This document shows, piece by piece, positions 28,501-37,000 of a stretch of DNA of 64,000 nucleotides (position 1 is the stretch's first letter; each line of letters opens with the position of its first letter). Where the stretch lies: assembly GCF_000621505.1 (NCBI RefSeq), contig NZ_KK211292.1:144505-208504 (forward strand), in the 5' to 3' direction. This DNA is from Ruminiclostridium cellobioparum DSM 1351 = ATCC 15832. Its GTDB lineage: Bacteria > Bacillota > Clostridia > Acetivibrionales > DSM-1351. Below the pieces are notes generated by a model, which was not told the origin of the DNA, did no database searches, and saw nothing but the letters and a program-made list of their open reading frames with translations. The position numbers and the translations under genes were made by a program.

Positions 28501-29021
28501 ATATGCATCTGGTGGGATATGTTGTGCATGAAAAAGGGATGGATGTAGAATCTGGAGAGCTTCAAGCCTTCCTTGAAAAGGCACTGCCTGAATATATGGT
28601 GCCCCGTATTTATGTTTTCCTTGATACCATGCCGTTATCAGCAAATGGAAAAGTAGATCGTAAAGCACTGCCGGTACCTGTATTGGATAGCAAAACCGAT
28701 TTTGTGGCCCCTCGAAATGAGGTGGAAAACATTCTGACAAATATATGGAAGGATGAGCTGGGAATTGAAAATGTGGGTGTAAATGATAACTTCTTTGAAA
28801 TCGGTGGTCACTCACTGCTTTTAACAAGGGTTCACAGCCGTTTGAACAAGCAGTTTCAACGGGAGTTTTCCTTAATTGATTTATTTACCCACTCTACAAT
28901 TAGTGCCCTTGCCAAATATGTCGCAGCAGATAATGGAGAAGAAACCTTCCTTATGAATAATGACAGGCTACAGAAACAAAAAGAAGCAAAAAGAATGAGA
29001 AAACAAATGTTCAGGAGGTAG
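25578..29021 (+). CDS. NRPS module: docking-C-A(Ser)-PCP
   Basis: About 1147 residues, starting at ATG 25578 with GGAGGG 6 bases before. The first 52 residues form a TubC-type N-terminal docking domain (LRKLDIRLWLENDALQYQAP), which would pair with the preceding PKS protein. The condensation domain (about 75-500) has HHIISDA, with alanine in place of the final glycine. The adenylation domain (about 540-1025) has YTSGSTGKPKG and NGKVDRKALP. Its hand-read specificity code is DVWHFSLVDK, which matches serine. A PCP with IGGHSL ends the protein at a basic tail. It should add serine to the ketide chain. It sits between two PKS modules with tight spacing (11 and 5 bases), so translation is probably coupled. 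Confidence 0.92.
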   Translation: MSIIDFLTKLRKLDIRLWLENDALQYQAPKGVVTKELLLEIKDRKDDILSFLRQVNMEARTNREPIPRTSKEDGQGIPLSFFQQSMWFFSQLTKANPVFNISNAVKMSGTLHKEILIQSLKEVIARHESLRTTFKNVDGRPVQIINPSVEVTLPEMDLRHIPQEELGQYLKKRLKEEARFIFNLEKGPLFRFCLFVTGENEYVFSMIIHHIISDAWSNAIFVGEFFKLYEAFLKGEDLKLPELPIQYTDFSVWERNRLQGETLEELLGYWRKQLVNPTTIQLPTDYPRPKSQTYEGGFEPFSVSGPLTERLKAICNKEGTTLFMIILAAFQTLLYRYSNQTDIFTGTVVANRNRKEVEGLVGFFMNTLVLRSDFEGNPSFIEVLRKIKNMTLDAYTYQELPFDKLLEELKPERDVSRTPLFQTMLIFHNTQKVELELPGLKINQIDVESGMAPFDLRLQLAESEDGIKGGFDYNSALFKNSTIKRLGVHLLNILEVISMVPEEKVSDIVLLTQEEQNQILLEFNHTEADYPGDRVIHEFFEENASNYPERVAAIFGNQHLTYLELNEKSNQLARLLRRNGVQKDSIIGIMLERSLEMIIGIMAVEKAGGAYLPVDPHYPRDRINYILEDSGVTLLLSHRKFSSIEVNENIHRIFLEDASLYEGDSSNLPGLAGPGNLAYIIYTSGSTGKPKGTLIEHHSLVNRLHWMQKRYPIGPEDIILQKTPFTFDVSLWELFWWSMQGAKVCFLEPGAEKDPGMLVNAIEKNRITVMHFVPSMLNSFLEYINDTGKVERIASLKQVFASGEALAPSHVRLFKRLLEKNGTQLANLYGPTEATVDVSYFDCITKEDLDSIPIGKPIDNIKLYIMDKKMHPQPIGVAGELCIAGVGLARGYLNLPELTDEKFVPNTLEPGQKLYRTGDLAKWREDGNIEYLGRMDFQVKIRGLRIELGEIERVLQEHPAVRESIVTAWEKQPGNMHLVGYVVHEKGMDVESGELQAFLEKALPEYMVPRIYVFLDTMPLSANGKVDRKALPVPVLDSKTDFVAPRNEVENILTNIWKDELGIENVGVNDNFFEIGGHSLLLTRVHSRLNKQFQREFSLIDLFTHSTISALAKYVAADNGEETFLMNNDRLQKQKEAKRMRKQMFRR

Positions 29022-29026
29022 AAAAA

Positions 29027-32000
29027 ATGGCTGATACACCTATACAAGACGCTCTGGAGGGAGTAGCCATTATCGGAATGTCGGGGCGTTTTCCGGGAGC
29101 CAAAAATATAAATGAATTTTGGGAAAGGCTAAAAGGCGGTAAGGAATGCATTACCTATTTTTCAAAGGAGGATGCAAGAGCTTGCGGGATTGATGAGGAA
29201 AGTATTAATGATCCCAACTATGTTTTTGCAGGAGGTATCCTGGAAGATATTGAGCTTTTTGATGCAGGCTTTTTCAGTCTAAACCCCAAAGAAGCAGAAA
29301 ACCTTGATCCTCAGCAAAGGCTCTTTTTGGAATGCTCTTATGAAGCATTGGAAGATGCGGGTTACTCCTGTAATCAATATGATTACCCTATCGGTGTTTA
29401 CGCGGGCAGTAATATGAGTTATTACTTTCTTTACCACCTCTTTAACAAGCTGGGGGTAAAGGATGATCTGGCTATTGCGGTAGGTAACGACAAAGACTAT
29501 ATGGCTACCAGGGCATCCTATGAATTCAACTTAAAAGGGCCCAGCATCAATATTCAAACAGCCTGTTCAACTTCTATGACTGCGGTTGCGATGGCTTATG
29601 AAGGATTACTGAACTATCACTGCGATATGGCTGTTGCAGGAGGAGCCGGAATAAAACTGCCTCAGAAATCAGGATATTTGTATCAGACGGGTTTTATCGG
29701 CTCGCCGGATGGGCATACTCGACCCTTTGATGCAGATGCCTATGGAACGGTTTTTACCAGTGCAGTTGGTGTTGTTCTTTTAAAGCGTGTGGAAGATGCC
29801 CTGCGGGACGGAGATCACATTTATGCAGTGATTAAGGGAATGGCTGTCAATAATGACGGTTCTACAAAGGTTGGTTTTACTGCACCCAGCAGGGAAGGAG
29901 AAGCGGAGGTAATCGCAGCAGCCCAAAATCTTGCCGGGGTTCATCCGGAAGATATCAGTTATATCGAAGCCCATGGGACAGGTACGGCTTTAGGGGATCC
30001 GATTGAAATATCGGCACTTACCAAGGTGTTTGAACAATTTACAAACAAAAAGTCTTATTGTGCCATTGGTTCGGTAAAAAGCAATATTGGACATGCTATT
30101 TCAGGTGCGGGTATTTCTGGAATGATTAAAACTGTACTGGCTTTAAAACATAAGCAGATACCTCCCAGCATTAATTTCTCAATACCAAACCCCAAGATTG
30201 ACTTTGAAAATAGTCCTTTCTATATCAATACCAGGCTCTGTGACTGGGAAACAGGTGAAAAGCCAAGAACCGCAGGAGTCAGTTCTTTTGGATTTGGCGG
30301 TACCAACGTCCATGCTGTAGTAGAAGAAGCACTTCCCATGGAAGTATTGCCTTCCTCAAGGGAGTGGCAGCTGATAACCTTATCTGCCAAGGCTCCGGAG
30401 GCATTGGAACAGATGTGCCTGAACCTTTCACAACACTTTAGGGAAAATCCAACCGTACATCTTTCGGATGCCGTTTATACCCTCCATGTTGGTAGAAAAG
30501 AGTTTGAATACAGGCGTGCAATCCTGTGCAGGGATCTGGAGGATGCAGTTCGCCTTTTGGAAGCCAAGGAGGATGAAAGAGTTTTCTCCGGTGCAGCAAA
30601 AAGTACGCAGAAAGAAAACAGTACTGCCAATCATCTGATAGGAAGCAGTTCCCTGGCTTCTAAAGAAGTTTTGGCTTCCATCGGTAAGCTTTGGGTTGAA
30701 GGTGTGCCCGTTGACTGGAAAACTTTCCACAGTGATGAAAAAAGGCATAGAACGCCGCTGCCTACTTACCCCTTCCAGAGGAAGAGATATTGGGTAGAGC
30801 AATATAATAGCAAGGAATTAATGAAAAAGAACAGTATTTCATCCTCAAAAAAATCCGATTTTAATGATTGGCTTTACTTCCCTTCCTGGAAGAGAGCGGC
30901 CAATGTTCCTTTTGTCAGCAGCAAACTGGAGAAGGACGGTACTTGGCTTGTTTTCGAAGATGAAACGGGCTTAAGCGAAAATATCGTCAGGACGTTAAAA
31001 GAAGAAGGTGTTCAGCTTGTGACTGTCTCTAAAGGGCATCAATACCGCAAGATGAATCAAGGCGCCTATACCATAAATCCTAAGACCAAAGAACATTACG
31101 TATCACTGGTAAAGGATGTGTTTAAAGGGAATAAACCAGGCAGCATTCTTCATCTTTGGAATGTAACAGAAGAGGAGCTTGGATGTCCAATGCTGGAGTT
31201 TTCTGAGGAATGCTTAAGTCATGGCTTTCACAGCCTGCTTTGTCTTGCACAGGCATTGGGAGAAACTATCATTGACCATAATGTAAAAATTGCTGTTGTT
31301 TCAAATAATATGCAGGTCATTTCAGATGAAAAGGTCTGTTATCCTGCAAAGGCAGTAATCACCGGACCTTGTAAGGTTATTCCGATGGAGTATAGCAATA
31401 TTTTTTGCCAAAGCATCGATTTAGTTTTAAAAGGCATCGGAAGGAATGAAAAAAGCAGATTTGCAAAAGCAATTCTAGCTGAAATATCGGCAGAGGAGCC
31501 TCAAACTACTATTGCACTGAGGGGAAATCATCGATGGCTGCCAACCATGGAATGTACCACCCTTGAAAGTATGAAGGAAAGAAACTGGGTGAAAGAAGGA
31601 GGTACTTATCTAATCACTGGAGGCCTGGGAGGGATAGGACTTGTTGCAGCTCTTCGTATGGCAAAGGAGGCAAAGGTTAATCTGATTCTTACCAGAAGGT
31701 CTGCTTTCCCTGAAAAAGATCAGTGGCAGGAATGGCTTGATACACACCCTGCCCAAGATACTGCCGGCGATATCATAAAGCAAGTAAAAGCACTGGAAGC
31801 ACTGGGGTCTGAGGTCATGGCAATCCAGGCTGATACTTCTGACCTGGAGCAGATGCGTGAAGTGGTTCGACAGGCAAAATCCAGATTTGGCGCCATTCAC
31901 GGAGTCATTCATGCAGCAGGAATTTCTGATAACGGGCTGATTCAGGAAAAACAAGCAGAAGCTGCAGACAAAGTGTTTGCACCCAAGGTTGCAGGTACAT

Positions 32001-32719
32001 TGATAATCGATGAATTATTTAAGGACGAGGATTTAGATTTTATGGCGTTGTTTTCATCCAGCAGTTCCATTCTGGGAGAGGCAGGCTTTGTAGATTACTG
32101 TGGTGCCAATGCAGTTTTGGATGCTTATGCGCATTACAGAAGTCAAATGTCAAACACTTTTACCGTATCGGTTAACTGGGATGAATGGGACGAAGTAGGA
32201 ATGGCGGTGAAAACCGGATCCAGAAGCAAAAGGCAGAAAATAACCGTTCACGAGGGACTCACATTATTAGAAAGGATCATAGCATCCAAGGCCCTGGCTC
32301 AGGTTGCAGTAGTACCCGATGATTTTATGGGAAGGCTTCAAGAAATTGAGGAATTCAGAATGTCATCCGTAAGAGGAAATAGCGGTGCTGCGAAGGTCAC
32401 GAACCAGTCAAATAACAGACCGAATTTGGATGTGCCTTATACGGCTCCTCAAAATGAACTGGAAGAAGTGATAGCGGGAATATGGCAGGAGCAGCTGGGT
32501 GTTTATCCTGTGGGTATTCACGACGACTTCTTTGAATTAGGAGGACATTCACTCCTGGCCACTTCATTAATTACAATTCTTCGAAAGAAGTTCCATAGAA
32601 ATGTGAATCTGCAAAGCTTTTTTGAACAGTCAACTGTCGCACAGTTGGCAAAGATACTGGGAGACAGTGATGAGGATTCAAATGAACTGGAAGAAGAATT
32701 TGACGAAGGAGCTTTATAA
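29027..32719 (+). CDS. PKS module: KS-KR-ACP, AT-less
   Basis: A 1230-residue PKS. AGGAGG precedes the ATG. The ketosynthase (about 10-440) has Cys180 in TACSTSMTAV, EAHGTGTALGDP and SNIGHAIS. The KS-AT linker (VGRKEFEYRRAI) runs directly into a post-AT linker (KRHRTPLPTYPFQRKRYW), showing where an AT has been lost. The ketoreductase (about 620-1070) has GGLGGIG and the catalytic DYCGANAV tyrosine. The ACP carries GGHSL near 1171, followed by an acidic tail. No dehydratase is present, so this module should add two carbons as a beta-hydroxy unit after serine. Malonyl loading must be supplied in trans. Confidence 0.92.
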   Translation: MADTPIQDALEGVAIIGMSGRFPGAKNINEFWERLKGGKECITYFSKEDARACGIDEESINDPNYVFAGGILEDIELFDAGFFSLNPKEAENLDPQQRLFLECSYEALEDAGYSCNQYDYPIGVYAGSNMSYYFLYHLFNKLGVKDDLAIAVGNDKDYMATRASYEFNLKGPSINIQTACSTSMTAVAMAYEGLLNYHCDMAVAGGAGIKLPQKSGYLYQTGFIGSPDGHTRPFDADAYGTVFTSAVGVVLLKRVEDALRDGDHIYAVIKGMAVNNDGSTKVGFTAPSREGEAEVIAAAQNLAGVHPEDISYIEAHGTGTALGDPIEISALTKVFEQFTNKKSYCAIGSVKSNIGHAISGAGISGMIKTVLALKHKQIPPSINFSIPNPKIDFENSPFYINTRLCDWETGEKPRTAGVSSFGFGGTNVHAVVEEALPMEVLPSSREWQLITLSAKAPEALEQMCLNLSQHFRENPTVHLSDAVYTLHVGRKEFEYRRAILCRDLEDAVRLLEAKEDERVFSGAAKSTQKENSTANHLIGSSSLASKEVLASIGKLWVEGVPVDWKTFHSDEKRHRTPLPTYPFQRKRYWVEQYNSKELMKKNSISSSKKSDFNDWLYFPSWKRAANVPFVSSKLEKDGTWLVFEDETGLSENIVRTLKEEGVQLVTVSKGHQYRKMNQGAYTINPKTKEHYVSLVKDVFKGNKPGSILHLWNVTEEELGCPMLEFSEECLSHGFHSLLCLAQALGETIIDHNVKIAVVSNNMQVISDEKVCYPAKAVITGPCKVIPMEYSNIFCQSIDLVLKGIGRNEKSRFAKAILAEISAEEPQTTIALRGNHRWLPTMECTTLESMKERNWVKEGGTYLITGGLGGIGLVAALRMAKEAKVNLILTRRSAFPEKDQWQEWLDTHPAQDTAGDIIKQVKALEALGSEVMAIQADTSDLEQMREVVRQAKSRFGAIHGVIHAAGISDNGLIQEKQAEAADKVFAPKVAGTLIIDELFKDEDLDFMALFSSSSSILGEAGFVDYCGANAVLDAYAHYRSQMSNTFTVSVNWDEWDEVGMAVKTGSRSKRQKITVHEGLTLLERIIASKALAQVAVVPDDFMGRLQEIEEFRMSSVRGNSGAAKVTNQSNNRPNLDVPYTAPQNELEEVIAGIWQEQLGVYPVGIHDDFFELGGHSLLATSLITILRKKFHRNVNLQSFFEQSTVAQLAKILGDSDEDSNELEEEFDEGAL

Positions 32720-32758
32720 ATAAAACAAATAATTTTAAATATTGGAGGTTGATTTGAT

Positions 32759-34015
32759 ATGAATAAAGTTGCATTGTTATTCCCCGGTCAGGGCTCTCAA
32801 TACGTTGGAATGGGAAAGGTGCTTTATGAGTCCTTTCCGGAAGCAAGAGAAACCTTTGAAGAAGCCAATAATGCCTTAGGCTTTGACCTGAAAAAACTAT
32901 GCTTTGAAGGTGATATGGAAGAGCTTATAAAAACGGAAAATACACAGCCTGCTATTTTAACAGCAAGTATGGCAGCCTTCAGAGTATATATGAAAGAAAT
33001 TGGTATTGAGCCTGCATATGCGGCTGGGCATAGTCTGGGTGAGTTTTCGGCATTGTGCTGTGCAGGAGCAATAAAATTTACGGATGCGGTCAAAATCGTA
33101 AGACAAAGAGGCAAATTCATGCAGCAGGCTGTAGCAGTCGGAGTAGGCGGTATGGCTGCTGTCAGTGGGGTCAGCCAAAGTACAATTGATGAAGAATGCA
33201 GCAATGTCTCAAAGAATGGAAAGCTGATTGTGGTGTCCAATTATAATTCTCCCGAGCAGATTGTTATTTCAGGGCATTTGGAAGCTGTAGAAGAAGCAGG
33301 TGCAAAACTAAAAGCTTCAGGTGCAAGAGTGATTCCGCTAAAGGTAAGCGCACCCTTCCACAGTCCTTTAATGCAGCCTGCTGCAGACTTGCTGAACGGG
33401 GAATTGTGCAAATATAGCTACTTTGACTTGAGTTACCCTGTTTTATCCAATGTTACTGCTCTATCTTACCAGGGAAAAGAAAGTATTATTGAAAATTTAA
33501 CAAAACAGATGGTACAGCCTGTCAGATGGCAAGCTTCCATGCAATATCTGCAAAATGAAGGGGTGGATCTGGCAATTGAACTGGGACCGCAGACAGTTCT
33601 TAGAAATCTCATGAAGAAGAATGCTCCACAAATCAAAACCTATTCTTACGACAATGCTGCAGACATACAAGCAGTAAAGAGGAAGCTTTTAAGTGGTGAA
33701 CAGGATATCAGTAACGGGATGGAAGTCATTACAAAATGCATTGCTGCAGCAATTTGTACCAAGAACAGTAACTGGGATGAACAAGCTTATCAAAAGGGAG
33801 TTGTAGAGCCTTATAGAAAGATTAAAAACCTGAAGGAGGAAATATTAAAAGAGAATAGACAGCCTAGCATTGAAGAGGTTGGACAAGCCTTGGATATGTT
33901 AAAGAGTGTACTCTTAACAAAGATGGTTTCGAAGGAAAAACAAATCGAATATATAGGCCAGATACTGGGAGAAACAAAATTCAAGGAAATATTCAAGAAT
34001 CCTGAAGTGGGATGA
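32759..34015 (+). CDS. Discrete (trans) malonyl-ACP acyltransferase
   Basis: A 418-residue FabD-like protein. The N-terminus has the LLFPGQGSQYVGMG motif, the nucleophile Ser92 lies in GHSLGEFSA, and the catalytic histidine is His201 in APFHSPLM. The GVGGMAAV segment and the phenylalanine-histidine pair fit malonyl specificity. FabD-type enzymes are about 310 residues. Here a helical C-terminal extension of roughly 110 residues (about 310-418, rich in Lys and Glu) follows, as in some biosynthetic ATs. It transfers malonyl from CoA to carrier proteins. Because all three PKS modules in the operon lack a working AT, this enzyme is the obvious supplier. It lies inside the operon, 39 bases after the last PKS gene. 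Confidence 0.9.
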   Translation: MNKVALLFPGQGSQYVGMGKVLYESFPEARETFEEANNALGFDLKKLCFEGDMEELIKTENTQPAILTASMAAFRVYMKEIGIEPAYAAGHSLGEFSALCCAGAIKFTDAVKIVRQRGKFMQQAVAVGVGGMAAVSGVSQSTIDEECSNVSKNGKLIVVSNYNSPEQIVISGHLEAVEEAGAKLKASGARVIPLKVSAPFHSPLMQPAADLLNGELCKYSYFDLSYPVLSNVTALSYQGKESIIENLTKQMVQPVRWQASMQYLQNEGVDLAIELGPQTVLRNLMKKNAPQIKTYSYDNAADIQAVKRKLLSGEQDISNGMEVITKCIAAAICTKNSNWDEQAYQKGVVEPYRKIKNLKEEILKENRQPSIEEVGQALDMLKSVLLTKMVSKEKQIEYIGQILGETKFKEIFKNPEVG

Positions 34016-34069
34016 TTATATAAAGAAGGGTATTTGGGTTTAGTCATTTGTCTTTGGGGGTAAAATAAA

Positions 34070-37000
34070 ATGATAGAAAATGATAGTTGTTTAAAAGAGA
34101 AGCAGCCAATAGAAAAATTTATCTCGGAGTTAAAAGCTAAGAGTATCAAGCTTTGGAAAGAGGACGGGTTTTTACGGTACAAGGCCCCGAAAGGAGTCAT
34201 TACAGCGGAGATTCTAAAGGATATGGCTGAAAGAAAAGAAGAAATAAAAAACTATCTTATTTCCTCTGACTTTGGCGATGCTTTTAGCAGGCCTATTCCA
34301 AAGATAGAAATGAGGGATTATTATTCCCTTTCTGCTGCCCAGAAGAGAATGTACCTGGTTAGCCAAATAGATAGTGAAAGTACGGCATATAATATGACTC
34401 AGGTTTTAAAAATAGAGGGTGATCTGGACTTAAACCATTTTACACAGGTAATTGAAAAGCTGGTGGAGCGGCATGAAATTTTACGAACATCCTTTGAATT
34501 TATTGAGGGTAAGCCGGTTCAAAAGATTCACCAAAAAGTAAGCTTCAATATAGAATACAATGAAATGGAAGAAGACAAGGAAAAAGTGGACCTCATGATA
34601 GGGGAGTTTATCCGTCCCTATGATTTGAGCAAACCCCCGTTATTCAGGTTTAAACTTGTAAAACTTAAAAATGCTTCAGAAAGACCTACCTACATACTGC
34701 TCCAGGATATGCACCATATTGTAGGGGACGGGGTATCCGAAGGTATTCTTGTCAGCGAAGTCAATGAGCTTTATGCAGGGAAAGACCTTCCGGCTCTAAA
34801 TATTCAATATAAGGATTATGCTGTATGGCAGGAAAAGCTCCTGGAAAGTGAAGAGGTGGAGAGCCAAAAGCGGTTCTGGAAAGAACTGCTTTCGGGTGAA
34901 TTACCGGTTTTGAATCTTCCGGCTGATTTTACCAGACCTATAGAATTTTCCTATAAAGGGGACTCGGTGTTATTTGCTTTAAATAGGGAGCTGGCTGAAA
35001 AGCTTTATCAGCTTGCAAGGGAGAACAGGGTTACCTTGTATATCGTACTGCTTACCGCATATAATATCCTCCTTGCAAAATATACAGGGCAGACGGATAT
35101 CATTATTGGTACCCCTTCTGCAGGAAGAAGGCATTCGGATATTCAGAATACTCTCGGTGTATTTATTAACACACTGGTGCTCAGGAATTTTCCTCAAGCT
35201 GACAAGACTTTTAGTGCGTTTTTACAGGAAGTGGGTGCAAATGTATTAAAGGTATTTGACAACCAGGATTACCAATTTGAGCAATTGGTAGATGAACTGA
35301 ATATCAAAAGGGATTTGAGCAGAAACCCTATATTTGATACCATGTTTATTCTACAGAACATGAATATCGGAGATGTAAAAGCCGAAGGACTTGAGATATC
35401 CGGTTATCAATACAAACGGAAAATGTCTCAATTCGATATTGAAACCATTGCAGCAGAAAGTAAAAAGGGTATTGATATTGAAATCAACTATTGTACAGAT
35501 TTATTCAAGCGGGAAACTATTGAAAGGTTTGGGAGACATTTTTTAAATATATTAAATTTTATAGTGGACAATACGCAAGTCAGATTACATGAAATAGACC
35601 TATTAGACAATGAAGAGAAGGATCAGGTACTCAATGAGTTTAACAACACCGCTGCTGAGTTTCCAAGGGATAAGACACTGCATGAGCTTTTTGAAAATCA
35701 GGTGGAAAAAACTCCTCTTAATACTGCTCTGATATTTAACAACAAAACTCTGACCTATAAGGAATTAAATGAAAAATCAAATCAGCTTGCAAATGTGTTA
35801 AGAAGTAAAGGTATCAAACCTGATGATATTGTAGGTATCATGGTAGAACGGTCATTTGAAATGCTCATTGGAATTATGGGTATTCTGAAAGCTGGAGGGG
35901 CATACCTTCCTATTGATACTGAATATCCGGAAGAGAGGATAAACTATATTCTGGACGATGGTGGGGCAAAGCTTGTACTTACCAGGAAGCAATTAGAACA
36001 CAAGCTGAGGTTTGCCGGGGAAATTATAGATTTGGAAGAGGAAAGCCTGTATCAGGGGGATTACAAAAATCTTGAGAAAATAAATAATCCAAAAGATTTA
36101 GCTTATGTTATCTATACATCGGGTTCCACAGGGAAACCAAAGGGGGTCATGATTGAACATGGAAGTGCGGTAAATATACTTATTGGACTTCAGGAAGATT
36201 ATCCGCTGCTTGAGGAAGATACATACCTATTAAAGACAACTTATACTTTCGATGTATCTGTTGCAGAACTGTTCGGCTGGTTTTATGCAGGAGGCAGACT
36301 GGCTATTTTAGAGCCTGGTGAAGAAAAAAACCCTCAAAAAGTCCTTGAAGCGATAGAACAGTATCACGTTACCCACATCAATTTTGTACCTTCCATGTTA
36401 AACCTGTTTTTGGATATATGTGCCAAAGAGAAAACGCATACCCTCGACAAATTAAGGTATATTTTTGCATGCGGTGAAGCATTACCCAAAGAAGTAGTCA
36501 ATAAATTCAACAAGATATCTTCAAAAGTAAAGCTGGAAAATATCTATGGACCCACAGAATCAACCATTTATGCAACCCGGTACTCTTTAAGTGATAGTGC
36601 CTATCAGGATATTGTACCTATAGGTCAGCCACTGCAGAATATCCAAGCATATATTCTGGACAAAAATAATAACCTTCAACCCATCGGTGTACCGGGTGAA
36701 TTATGCCTGGGAGGAAAGGGAATTGCAAGGGGATACATCAACAGGCCGGAATTGACCTCATCAAAGTTTATACCCAATCCCTTTCGCGCTGGAGAAAAAA
36801 TATATAAAACAGGAGACCTTGTAAAGTGGCTCCCTGACGGGAACATTGAGTATCTTGGAAGAATGGACCACCAGGTAAAAATCAGAGGTTTCAGGATAGA
36901 ACTTGGTGAGATCGAGTCACAGTTATATAAGCTTGAGTATATAAAAGAGGCTGTTGTTGTTGCCAGGGAGGATGCAAAGAGCGGCACTAAATACCTTTGT

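Noticed and set aside
25578..29021. Loss of activity suspected in the serine module because HHxxxDG reads HHIISDA
   Set aside because: Alanine at the last position is found in working condensation domains, and both histidines and the aspartate are intact.
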